Assembly (NCBI GenBank): GCA_026993045.1
Contig: JALWWR010000082.1
Coordinates: 1 to 6,049, forward strand
Length of the DNA stretch: 6,049 bases
Direction of reading: 5' to 3'
DNA from: Thermodesulfatator sp.
GTDB taxonomy: Bacteria > Desulfobacterota > Thermodesulfobacteria > Thermodesulfobacteriales > Thermodesulfobacteriaceae
Part shown: positions 1-5,669 of the stretch, piece by piece
How the letters are laid out: each line of letters opens with the position of its first letter
Numbering within the stretch: position 1 is the first letter of the stretch
Notes under the pieces: model-generated
Databases searched by the model: none
Seen by the model: the letters and a program-made list of their open reading frames with translations, nothing else
Told to the model about the DNA's origin: nothing
Program-made: the position numbers and the translations under genes

Positions 1-368
1 ATTCTTCGGACATGGCCTTTAAGATCGCCTCCTTTCATTGCTTCAAAAAGGCCCTTGAAGAATGTCAGCCGGTGCTCTTAGAGCCTATCATGGAGCTGGA
101 GATCGAGGTCCCGGAAGAAAACATGGGAGACGTTATCGGGGACATCAATGCCCGCCGCGGGCGGGTCCTGGGCATGGAGCCCAAAGGCAAGATGCAGCTT
201 ATTAAAGCCCAGGCCCCTATGGCTGAGCTTCTCCGTTACGCCCTGGACCTCAATTCCCTTACCGGAGGCCGAGGCACTTTCCGGATGCGGTTTTCCCATT
301 ACGAAGAGGTCCCTCCTCCTATAGCCCAGAAGATCGTGGAAGAGGCTAAACAGGCCCAGGAGGCATGA
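1..368 (+). CDS. fusA: Elongation factor G, C-terminal part (5' truncated by window)
   Basis: This is the C-terminal end of the ribosomal translocase EF-G, the GTPase that moves tRNAs and mRNA after peptide-bond formation. The reading frame is already open at base 3, before the ATG at 12, so that ATG is internal and not the start. The visible part begins with the SSDMAFKIA stretch at the end of domain IV. Domain V follows, with [28 protein letters not shown], the [19 protein letters not shown] stretch and a short charged tail. TGGRG and FSHYEEVP resemble the second EF-G class (FusA2-like) more than canonical E. coli EF-G, whose equivalent is TQGRA. Which paralogue this is cannot be settled without domains I-III. 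It overlaps the next gene by 4 bp (ATGA), implying co-transcription and translational coupling. Confidence 0.93.
   Translation, partial: SSDMAFKIASFHCFKKALEECQPVLLEPIMELEIEVPEENMGDVIGDINARRGRVLGMEPKGKMQLIKAQAPMAELLRYALDLNSLTGGRGTFRMRFSHYEEVPPPIAQKIVEEAKQAQEA
358..363 (+). promoter_or_regulatory. Unusually close Shine-Dalgarno for the mog gene
   Basis: AGGAGG lies inside the last codons of EF-G and ends only one base before the ATG at 365. The usual gap is 5-9 bases. No other ATG, GTG or TTG start fits, because the frame is closed upstream by TAA at 347-349 and conserved family residues begin at codon 2. Initiation probably relies on ribosomes terminating at the overlapping TGA (366-368). Confidence 0.5.
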
Positions 369-853
369 GAGCAGGGGTTCTCACGGTAAGTGACAAAGGG
401 GCCCGGGGAGAGAGAGAAGACACAGCGGGGGCTTTCCTAAAAGAAAGGCTTGAGGCCGCGGGGTTTGAAGTCCCTCTTTATCAGATCGTCCCCGACGAAT
501 ACGAAGAGATCCTGGTGACCCTTATCGATTGGTCTGATCGGGAGGGTCTGGATCTCATCTTGACCACCGGAGGGACCGGACTTTCGCCCCGGGATGTCAC
601 CCCGGAGGCCACCAAGGCCGCCCTTGAAAAAGAGATCCCCGGAATAGCCGAGGCCCTGAGGCTTAAGGGCCTGGAACACACCCCTTACGCCATGTTATCC
701 AGGGGCTGCGCCGGCCTAAGAAAAGAGACCTTGATTATCAATCTTCCCGGAAGTTTGCGGGCGGTAAAGGAAGGCTGGGAGGTTATCGCCCCGGTGCTGA
801 AACACGCCTTAGAGAAGATCCAGGGTTCGGAGGCTGAATGTGCCCGAGATTAA
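365..853 (+). CDS. mog: Molybdopterin adenylyltransferase, MogA/MoaB family
   Basis: This 162-residue cytosolic protein should adenylylate molybdopterin with ATP, activating it for Mo or W insertion in molybdenum-cofactor synthesis. It matches the single MoCF_biosynth (MoaB/Mog) domain over its full length. The start is [17 protein letters not shown] (residues 4-20). [17 protein letters not shown] (67-83) holds the nucleotide/pterin-binding GGTG and an Asp (D77) matching the catalytic Asp of MogA. SRGCAG (112-117) and IINLPGS (124-130) complete the pocket. The length is closer to MoaB (about 170) than to E. coli MogA (about 195), so MogA and MoaB cannot be told apart by eye. It overlaps EF-G by 4 bp and selD by 14 bp. 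Pairing with selD suggests supply to a Mo/W-selenocysteine enzyme such as formate dehydrogenase, which is inference. Confidence 0.93.
   Translation: MRAGVLTVSDKGARGEREDTAGAFLKERLEAAGFEVPLYQIVPDEYEEILVTLIDWSDREGLDLILTTGGTGLSPRDVTPEATKAALEKEIPGIAEALRLKGLEHTPYAMLSRGCAGLRKETLIINLPGSLRAVKEGWEVIAPVLKHALEKIQGSEAECARD
829..833 (+). promoter_or_regulatory. Shine-Dalgarno for selD, supporting the GTG start at 840
   Basis: GGAGG lies in the last codons of mog, six bases before the GTG at 840, which is ideal spacing. No comparable site precedes the GTG at 966, the first possible start after the in-frame TGA. An ATG at 838, in another frame, is four bases from the same site but opens only a six-codon frame. 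Confidence 0.75.
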
Positions 854-1886
854 ACTGACCCAGATGGTGAAAGCTGCTGGTTGAGCGGCCAAGCTCCCGC
901 CGGCGGCGCTGGCGGAAGTCTTAAGCCAGGTCAAACTAGCCCGCAGCGAAGACCTCCTTCTGGGAGTGGAACACGGCTCCGACGCGGCGGTCTTCCGGCT
1001 TAGGGAAGACCTGGCCCTGGTGGTAAGCGCCGATTTTTTCACCCCTATTGTGGACGATCCCTATATTTTCGGACAAATCGCCGCGGCCAACGCCCTCTCG
1101 GATCTTTACGCTCTAGGAGCCCGGCCGTTTCTGGCCTTAAATCTGGTGGGTTTTCCTAAAAAAGGACTGGATTCTCAAATCTTGGTGCAAATCCTCCAAG
1201 GGGGAGCGGACAAGGTGGCTGAAGCAGGGGCTGTGATTGGCGGAGGTCACAGCGTAGACGACCCGGAGATCAAATACGGACTCTGCGTGCTGGGGACCGT
1301 AGCCCCGCAAGCCTTTGTCACTAACGCCGGGGCCCGTCCTGGAGATCGCCTCTTTTTGACCAAACCCTTAGGCACCGGCATCCTCTCTACAGCCCTCAAA
1401 GGAGGCTTTCTATCTCCAGAAGACCCCGCCTATCAGCGCTTCCTTGAGACCATGTTGGCCCTCAACAAAGAGGCTTCGGAGGCCATGATGGAGACCGGAG
1501 CGCACGCCGCCACCGACATCACCGGTTTCGGTCTCTTGGGACACGCCTTGGAGATGGCTGAAGCCAGCCAGGTAAAACTGGTTATTGAGGCCTCCGAAGT
1601 CCCTCTTCTTCCCAAGACCCTGGAATTTTTGGCCTTGGGGATGGCCCCGGAGGGCGACCTGGCTAACCAACGGTTTTGCGAAACCAAGGTGAAAGTAGAA
1701 AAGGAGGTAGATCCCTTACGGGTTACGGTCTTTTATGACGCCCAGACCTCCGGGGGCCTTCTCATTGCGGTGGCTCCCGAAAAGGCCGAGACCTTTTACC
1801 AAAGACTCCTCGAACGAGGAGTGGTCGAGGCTAAAGTCATAGGCTGGGTGGAAGAAGGCCCCCCCTCTATCCAGGTCCTTCCTTAA
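840..1886 (+). CDS. selD: Selenide, water dikinase (selenophosphate synthetase), selenocysteine-containing
   Basis: SelD makes selenophosphate from selenide and ATP, the selenium donor for Sec-tRNA(Sec) synthesis and for tRNA 2-selenouridine. Read from GTG 840 with TGA 882-884 as Sec, it is 348 residues (E. coli SelD has 347). The N-terminus is LTQMVKAAG-U-AAKLPP, placing Sec15 and Lys18 where E. coli has catalytic Cys17 and Lys20. Conserved acidic residues follow: GSDAAV (D48), SADFFTPIVDDP (D65), ANALSD (D88) and TDITGFGLLGH (D226). GGHSVDDPEIKYG (134-146) and DAQTSGGLL are also present. Starting at 966 would delete the catalytic loop and Lys18, leaving a dead enzyme. The gene overlaps mog by 14 bp. 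A sequencing error turning TGC or TGT into TGA is the main alternative, but the hairpin just downstream argues against it. Confidence 0.92.
882..884 (+). other. In-frame TGA read as selenocysteine (Sec15 of SelD)
   Basis: The frame from GTG 840 has this single internal stop before the true TAA at 1884-1886. Residues on both sides are conserved SelD sequence in the same frame (KAAG before, AAKL after), so the TGA sits exactly at the catalytic Cys/Sec position. Many bacterial SelD proteins are known to carry Sec here. Decoding needs SelA, SelB and tRNA(Sec), none of which is in this window. Confidence 0.9.
885..927 (+). promoter_or_regulatory. Candidate bacterial SECIS hairpin of selD
   Basis: Directly after the TGA the RNA can fold into a GC-rich stem-loop inside the coding sequence. 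The lower stem is 891-893 with 920-922, then U919 bulged, then 894-895 with 917-918. After a C896/A916 mismatch, the upper stem is 897-903 with 909-915 (seven pairs including one G-U). The apical loop is CGGCG (904-908), with a G at its second position. Nineteen bases separate the TGA from the loop. These values fit the usual bacterial SECIS pattern: a small loop, a G among the first two loop bases, and a spacing of roughly 16-37. Pairing was done by eye without energies. Bacterial SECIS elements vary in sequence, so binding by SelB is inferred. Confidence 0.75.
1805..1822. repeat. Perfect 8-bp inverted repeat near the 3' end of selD
   Basis: ACTCCTCG and CGAGGAGT are separated by AA, inside selD codons. 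In RNA from either strand this gives a seven-pair hairpin with a four-base loop. It lies about 60 bases beyond the stop of the converging thioredoxin gene and could help end that transcript. On that strand it is followed by CTTTGGTAAAA rather than a run of U's, so it is not a standard terminator and may be chance coding structure. Confidence 0.3.
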
Positions 1887-2365
1887 AGCCCTTTGGAAAA
1901 GAGGTATTCTTTGACCTTTTTTTCTAAATACTTCCTTCCGGTATAACCTATAAGGCGTTTGACCACCGTGCCCTCCCGATCGATGATAAAAGTGGTGGGA
2001 GTGATGGGGGGATTGCCAAAAAGGTCCAGGATTTCTTTGGTGGCCAACCCTACCGGATAGGTAATGCCTTTAGCCTCCACAATATGGGGAAGGAGGGACT
2101 CCCCTTCCCGATCCACCATCAGACCTACAACCACCAGCCCATCTTTTTGGTATTTGCGATAAAGCTTGACGAGCTCTTTTATTTCCACCATGCAAGGGGG
2201 GCAATAGCTAGCGAAAAAGTTGACCAGCACCACCTTGCCCTTAAAATCCCCCAAACGGTGGGTCTTGCCTTCTAGGTCTTTGAAGGTGGCCTGCGAGATG
2301 GAAGTGGCCGAGGCTACCCCAGTCGCAAACAGGGCTAGAAAGAGAAAAATCGCTACGCGTTTCAT
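1883..2365 (-). CDS. Secreted thioredoxin-family protein, TlpA/ResA-like (CPPC)
   Basis: This 160-residue protein is a predicted thiol-disulfide oxidoreductase acting outside the cytoplasm. Residues 1-20 form a signal peptide: a Lys-Arg start, a hydrophobic core FLFLALFATGVA and a likely cleavage after ASA (18-20). There is no lipobox cysteine. The mature part is an AhpC-TSA/Redoxin-type thioredoxin fold with VVLVNFFASYCPPC (active-site C55 and C58) and TPTTFIID (122-129), which carries the cis-proline P123. Relatives reduce apocytochrome c cysteines or other exported thiols. No cytochrome-maturation gene is nearby, so the partner is unknown. ATG 2365 has a strong GGAGG (2373-2377) seven bases upstream. 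It overlaps the upstream amidohydrolase gene by 4 bp. Its stop codon overlaps that of selD on the other strand by two bases. Confidence 0.9.
   Translation of the reverse strand: MKRVAIFLFLALFATGVASATSISQATFKDLEGKTHRLGDFKGKVVLVNFFASYCPPCMVEIKELVKLYRKYQKDGLVVVGLMVDREGESLLPHIVEAKGITYPVGLATKEILDLFGNPPITPTTFIIDREGTVVKRLIGYTGRKYLEKKVKEYLFSKGL
1895..1924 (+). terminator. Possible weak terminator hairpin after selD
   Basis: GGAAAAGAGGT (1895-1905) can pair over eleven positions, including two G-U pairs, with ACCTTTTTTTC (1914-1924) around an eight-base loop. It starts eight bases after the selD stop, and its right arm carries seven T's. A shorter stem, GAGGT with ACCTT, followed by five U's would resemble a weak intrinsic terminator for selD. 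It is AU-rich and lies inside the converging thioredoxin gene, where it encodes the C-terminus, so the call is tentative. Confidence 0.33.
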
Positions 2366-3081
2366 TGGGACTCCTCCTTACCTAAGCTTAAGGCTAATTT
2401 TACCACCTGCTCCGCCAGTCTTTCGAGAAGAAGTTTACCTTTTTCAGGGGAGGCCTTCGCAGGATCGCCCCACACCCCCGAAGGCCAATAGGCCCTTTTG
2501 TCCCGCACCACCTTTAAAGGCGGGAACTGGGGATAGGCTTCCTCCGCTAACCCCTTAACTTGCTCTGGATATAAATATTGTATCAGGGCCGTTTCCCACT
2601 CGCCAGCATGGGAGTCGTTAGGGGTCTCAACCAGCTCTCCCGGCCCCTGTTTCAAAAGATCGATAATAGAAGCCACCGCTATGGAGACCCCTGGAAAAGA
2701 GGTCAAAAACTCCTCGGCTGCATCTAAAATGAAGGCCATATGGGTCCCCCCGGCGTGACCGGAAAGAAGCATAAACCTTTGAAAACCTTGCTTACGGAAG
2801 GCCTGCAGAAGATCTAAGACGAGGGCTCGAAGGGTCAAGCCTCGCAGGGATAAAGTGCCTGGATGGTCGGCGGTGCTTCGACAAAGACCATAATACAAAG
2901 GAGGGGCTACCAAGATGGGGGTCTTTTCCGCGGCCTTTTTAGCCACGGCGTAAATGGTATAGACATCGGTGGCCAAAGGAAGGTGAGGACCGTGTTCTTC
3001 CACCGAACCCAAGGGGATCAAGACCGGGGTGGTCCGGGGCAAGGCCTCCACTTCGGGGAAGGTCAGATGTTCCATTAACAT
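2362..3081 (-). CDS. Creatininase-family metal-dependent amidohydrolase
   Basis: This is a cytosolic protein of about 239 residues in the creatininase/creatinine amidohydrolase family, whose members are Zn/Mn/Fe hydrolases of cyclic or linear amides (creatininase, the FAPy amidohydrolase ArfB, the MftE peptidase). Family motifs in order are LIPLGSVEEHGPHLPLATD (21-39; likely ligands E28, H30, D39), HPGTLSL (73-79), SGHAGGTH (107-114, likely ligand H109), DSHAGEWET (156-164) and SGVWGDPAKASPEKG (201-215). The usual NGHGGN is SGHAGGT here, so substrate class should not be inherited from characterised members. Length is normal. Two starts are possible, ATG 3081 and ATG 3075; a weak AAAGAG sits directly before the first and six bases before the second, so the later one may be true. 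It is the first gene of a two-gene operon with the thioredoxin. Substrate unknown. Confidence 0.87.
   Translation of the reverse strand: MLMEHLTFPEVEALPRTTPVLIPLGSVEEHGPHLPLATDVYTIYAVAKKAAEKTPILVAPPLYYGLCRSTADHPGTLSLRGLTLRALVLDLLQAFRKQGFQRFMLLSGHAGGTHMAFILDAAEEFLTSFPGVSIAVASIIDLLKQGPGELVETPNDSHAGEWETALIQYLYPEQVKGLAEEAYPQFPPLKVVRDKRAYWPSGVWGDPAKASPEKGKLLLERLAEQVVKLALSLGKEESQ
2373..2379 (-). promoter_or_regulatory. Shine-Dalgarno of the thioredoxin-family gene
   Basis: AAGGAGG on the minus strand lies inside the last codons of the amidohydrolase gene, seven bases before ATG 2365. It fixes that start. It also suggests the downstream gene can recruit ribosomes independently despite the 4-bp overlap. 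Confidence 0.7.
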
Positions 3082-3149
3082 CTCTTTAAGTTTAGTCTCT
3101 GTCCCCCCTCCTGCAAGGCCGAAAATTTGCGATTAAAATTTATAACACT
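3082..3149. promoter_or_regulatory. Divergent promoter region between the amidohydrolase operon and miaB operon
   Basis: This 68-bp spacer is the only real intergenic gap in the window and separates divergent operons, so promoters are expected here. For the minus strand, TTGCAG (3111-3116) and TAAACT (3089-3094) are 16 bases apart, giving a transcript starting close to or at the amidohydrolase ATG. For the plus strand the region 3132-3146 is AT-rich, with TAAAAT (3134-3139) and TATAAC (3141-3146) as possible -10 boxes. No good -35 matches either. If TAAAAT is used, the 5' leader of miaB would be only a few bases long. All boxes are matched by eye. Confidence 0.4.
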
Positions 3150-4514
3150 ATGAGAGAGAAACGGATCTTCATAAAGACCTTTGGCTGTCAGATGAACGAA
3201 TACGATTCGGAACGCATGTTGGCCCTGGTGGGGGAAGAGTATGTCCCTTGCGAGGTCCCGGAAGAAGCCGATCTGATCCTGGTGAACACTTGTTCGGTCC
3301 GCCGTAAAGCGGAAGAGAAGGTCTACAGTTTTGTGGGACGTTTCAAGTCCCTAAAGGCCAAGCGTCCTGAGGTGGTGATCGGAGTGACGGGGTGTGTGGC
3401 TCAACAAGAAGGGGAAAGGATCGTAAAACGACTGCCTCACGTGGACCTGGTCTTGGGGCCTCAGAACATCTATCGGCTCCCGGAGGCCTTGGAAAAGATC
3501 CGCCGCGGCCGGGGGCCGGTGGTGCTCACCGAGCTCAAGAAAGATTTTAAACCTCCCTTGATCCCGGCCACCTACGACGGCGCCCGGCCCGTGAAGGCCC
3601 AGGTCACCATTATGCAGGGTTGCGACAATTTCTGTTCTTATTGTGTGGTGCCTTATGTCCGGGGCCGCGAGGTAAGTCGCCCTCCGGAAGACATCCTGCG
3701 CGAAATCGAGTGTTTGGTGCAACAGGGAGTGCGGGAAGTCACACTCTTGGGCCAGAACGTAAACTCTTACGGCCAGAAAGAAAAAGGCTATCCCACTTTC
3801 GCTGAACTTTTGCGAATGGTGGCCCAGATCAAAGGGCTTTGGCGGATCCGTTTCACCACCAGCCATCCCAAAGACCTTTCAGAAGATCTCATGCGGACCA
3901 TAGCCGAGGAAGAAAAGGTCTGTGAACACTTGCACCTTCCGGTCCAATCCGGCTCCAGCCGGGTCCTTGCCCGCATGAACCGGGGGTACACCCGGGAAGA
4001 ATATCTGGCCCGGGTGGCCCGCCTGCGGGAGCTCGTCCCAGGCATAGCTCTTACTACGGATCTCATCGTAGGATTTCCAGGAGAAACGGAGTCCGACTTT
4101 CAAGAGACTCTCACTCTGCTGGAAGAGGTTCGGTTTGACGAGATCTTTTCCTTTAAATACTCCGACCGTCCTTTAGCCCGGGCCCGGAAGTTTGAGGACA
4201 AGGTGCCGGAAGAGGTGAAGGCCGCCCGGCTGTGGAAGGTCCACGAGGTGCAGGCCCGTATTACCCAAGAGATCCGGGAATCCTATATAGGTCGCAAAGC
4301 AGAGGTCTTGGTGGAAGGCCCCAGCGAGACCCGACCGGAGGTCCTCACCGGTCGCACTCGCACCAACCATGTGGTGAACTTCACCGCCCCGAAAGAGCTA
4401 GAATTGAAGGGGGCCCTGGTTTATGTTTTGATTAAAGAAGCCGGCAAGCACTCCTTGCGAGGAGAGTTTTTGGAAATCTTAAAAGGCCCAGGAGGAGGCC
4501 CAGATGAAGATTAA
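3150..4514 (+). CDS. miaB: tRNA-2-methylthio-N6-dimethylallyladenosine synthase (MiaB)
   Basis: MiaB is a cytosolic radical-SAM methylthiotransferase that adds a methylthio group to i6A37 of tRNAs reading UNN codons, using two [4Fe-4S] clusters. At 454 residues it has normal length. The N-terminal domain binds the auxiliary cluster through C13 (FGCQMNEYDSE), C48 (NTCSVR) and C82 (TGCVAQQ). The radical-SAM core has C158, C162 and C165 (QGCDNFCSYCVVPYVRGRE), then TSHP (237-240), LPVQSGS (263-269) and TDLIVGFPGE (303-312). A TRAM RNA-binding domain spans roughly 379-443. GCQMNEYDSE favours MiaB over RimO or MtaB. ATG 3150 agrees with the family N-terminus, yet no Shine-Dalgarno precedes it (AT-rich TTTATAACACT). 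It is first in an overlapping operon and overlaps the next gene by 11 bp. Confidence 0.96.
   Translation: MREKRIFIKTFGCQMNEYDSERMLALVGEEYVPCEVPEEADLILVNTCSVRRKAEEKVYSFVGRFKSLKAKRPEVVIGVTGCVAQQEGERIVKRLPHVDLVLGPQNIYRLPEALEKIRRGRGPVVLTELKKDFKPPLIPATYDGARPVKAQVTIMQGCDNFCSYCVVPYVRGREVSRPPEDILREIECLVQQGVREVTLLGQNVNSYGQKEKGYPTFAELLRMVAQIKGLWRIRFTTSHPKDLSEDLMRTIAEEEKVCEHLHLPVQSGSSRVLARMNRGYTREEYLARVARLRELVPGIALTTDLIVGFPGETESDFQETLTLLEEVRFDEIFSFKYSDRPLARARKFEDKVPEEVKAARLWKVHEVQARITQEIRESYIGRKAEVLVEGPSETRPEVLTGRTRTNHVVNFTAPKELELKGALVYVLIKEAGKHSLRGEFLEILKGPGGGPDED
4491..4498 (+). promoter_or_regulatory. Tandem Shine-Dalgarno for the bifunctional-nuclease gene
   Basis: GGAGGAGG, two overlapping GGAGG cores inside the last codons of miaB, ends five bases before ATG 4504. 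It favours ATG 4504 over the in-frame ATG 4516 (residue 5). The strong site contrasts with its absence before miaB, so the downstream gene may be translated more efficiently than miaB. Confidence 0.65.
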
Positions 4515-5022
4515 AATGAAAATCCAGGCCGTGGCTATGGACCCGGTCACCAACAGTCCGGTAATGATTTTAAAGGAAGAGGAAGGCGAAAGGGGCCTTC
4601 CTATCTGGATCGGGTTACTGGAGGCCACGGCCATCGCCAGCAAACTGGAAAACATCCAATTTCCCCGCCCCATGACCCACGACTTGATGAAAAATATCTT
4701 GGACCATCTGGGGATAAAGATCTCGCGTATTGAAATCTGCGATCTCAAGGACAACACCTATTACGCCCTCATCACTATGGATGTGGGAGGCCGTGAGGTC
4801 CAGATAGACGCCCGGCCCAGCGACGCCGTGGCCCTAGCCTTGCGTACCGGGGCCGAAATCTACGTCCATGAGGAAGTGCTCTCTAAGAGCGAAGCCTTGG
4901 CGGAAGAAGCCCGTAAAAAGGTGGAGGAAGAAATAGCTACCGCAGGCACTAAAGAAGAAAAGGAAAGGCTCAAAGACCTCCTCGAGCGCCTCGATCCCCA
5001 AGCCTTTAAGTACAAAATGTAA
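4504..5022 (+). CDS. Bifunctional nuclease family protein (DUF151 / DNase-RNase domain)
   Basis: This is a 172-residue cytosolic protein. Its first ~125 residues match the bifunctional-nuclease (BFN, DUF151) domain, named from plant proteins with DNase and RNase activity; the bacterial role is poorly defined. Diagnostic stretches are LPIWIGLLEATAIA (32-45), RPMTHDL (55-61), YYALI (86-90) and DARPSDAVALALR (102-114). Residues about 128-163 are dominated by Glu, Lys, Arg and Ala with Leu spacing and should form a long charged helix or coiled coil, perhaps for oligomerisation. It overlaps miaB by 11 bp and the PHP gene by 1 bp (TAATG). Its place after a tRNA-modification gene hints at an RNA-related role, which is inference. 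Some family relatives carry a C-terminal UVR motif; I see only a generic charged helix here. Confidence 0.92.
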   Translation: MKIKMKIQAVAMDPVTNSPVMILKEEEGERGLPIWIGLLEATAIASKLENIQFPRPMTHDLMKNILDHLGIKISRIEICDLKDNTYYALITMDVGGREVQIDARPSDAVALALRTGAEIYVHEEVLSKSEALAEEARKKVEEEIATAGTKEEKERLKDLLERLDPQAFKYKM

Positions 5023-5669
5023 TGTTCGACCTACATTGCCATTCCATATTTAGCGACGGGGAGCTCATTCCCGCGGAACTCTTACGAAGGGTCACGGTGT
5101 TAGGCTACGAAGCGGTGGCCATCACCGATCACGCTGACAGTTCCAATTTAGACCTCATTATTCCCCGCCTCTGCCAAGCCGCCCGGGACCTAAACCCCCA
5201 TTCCCCCTGCCGTCTTATTCCTGGGATTGAGATCACCCACGCCCCTCCAGCCCTTATCCCGGAGCTGGTCCAAAAGGCCCGGGATTTGGGGGCTCAAATA
5301 GTAGTGGTTCATGGGGAAACCCTAGCCGAACCTGTGGCTCCAGGCACTAACCGGGCCGCCATTGAAGCCGGAGCGGATATCCTCTCTCATCCAGGCCTTA
5401 TCACCGAAGAAGAGGTGTGTCTGGCTGCGGAAAAGGGGGTATTTTTAGAGCTTTCAGGCCGCAAAGGGCATTGTCTGGCCAACGGACACGTGGCCTCTTT
5501 GGCCCGAAGATTCGGAGCTCCTTTGGTGGTCAATTCCGACGCCCATAGCCCCTCTGATTTCTTGCGTGAGGAAGAGGCCTTCCGGGTGGCCCAGGGGGCC
5601 GGACTTAGCCCGGAGGAGGTTTCAGCCCTTTACCAGAAGGCCCGCGAGAGATTCTTAAGTGGATCTTGA
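5022..5669 (+). CDS. PHP-domain metal-dependent phosphoesterase
   Basis: This 215-residue cytosolic protein is a stand-alone PHP domain, a trinuclear-metal hydrolase fold whose members include histidinol phosphatases, YcdX-type phosphatases, RNase AM-type nucleases and the exonuclease module of DNA polymerases. All nine usual metal ligands are visible: H5 and H7 (LHCHS), D12 (SDGE), H37 (TDHAD), E70 (PGIEITH), H97 (VVHGE), H123 (LSHPG), and D173 and H175 (NSDAHS). It should therefore be active. No helicase, polymerase or other module is attached. It starts at ATG 5022, sharing one base with the preceding stop and lacking a clear Shine-Dalgarno, so re-initiation is likely. Neither substrate nor any histidine-biosynthesis context is visible; a nucleotide or RNA phosphoester is as plausible as histidinol phosphate. 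Confidence 0.9.
   Translation: MFDLHCHSIFSDGELIPAELLRRVTVLGYEAVAITDHADSSNLDLIIPRLCQAARDLNPHSPCRLIPGIEITHAPPALIPELVQKARDLGAQIVVVHGETLAEPVAPGTNRAAIEAGADILSHPGLITEEEVCLAAEKGVFLELSGRKGHCLANGHVASLARRFGAPLVVNSDAHSPSDFLREEEAFRVAQGAGLSPEEVSALYQKARERFLSGS

Noticed and set aside
840..884. selD as a pseudogene broken by a nonsense mutation
   Set aside because: The only internal stop is TGA, exactly at the position known to be Cys or Sec. The remaining sequence is fully conserved, and a hairpin follows at the expected distance. Confirmation of the base call would still be useful.
1410..1687. Two overlapping minus-strand open frames inside selD
   Set aside because: Both are antisense to well-conserved selD sequence and have no recognisable domain. 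They are by-products of GC-rich codon use.
966..1886. selD starting at GTG 966 as a shorter 306-codon gene
   Set aside because: This start drops the conserved LTQMVKAAG-x-AAKL segment, including the catalytic residue and Lys, and lacks a Shine-Dalgarno. GTG 840 with UGA read as Sec restores the full family length.
2220..2558. Plus-strand open frame of 112 codons across the thioredoxin/amidohydrolase junction
   Set aside because: It is antisense to two genes with strong family motifs, and its product is Pro/Arg-rich and unrecognisable.
3351..3866. Long open frame of 171 codons on the minus strand inside miaB
   Set aside because: It is wholly antisense to the radical-SAM core of miaB, has a His/Gln/Arg-rich composition without recognisable motifs, and lacks a plausible ribosome site.
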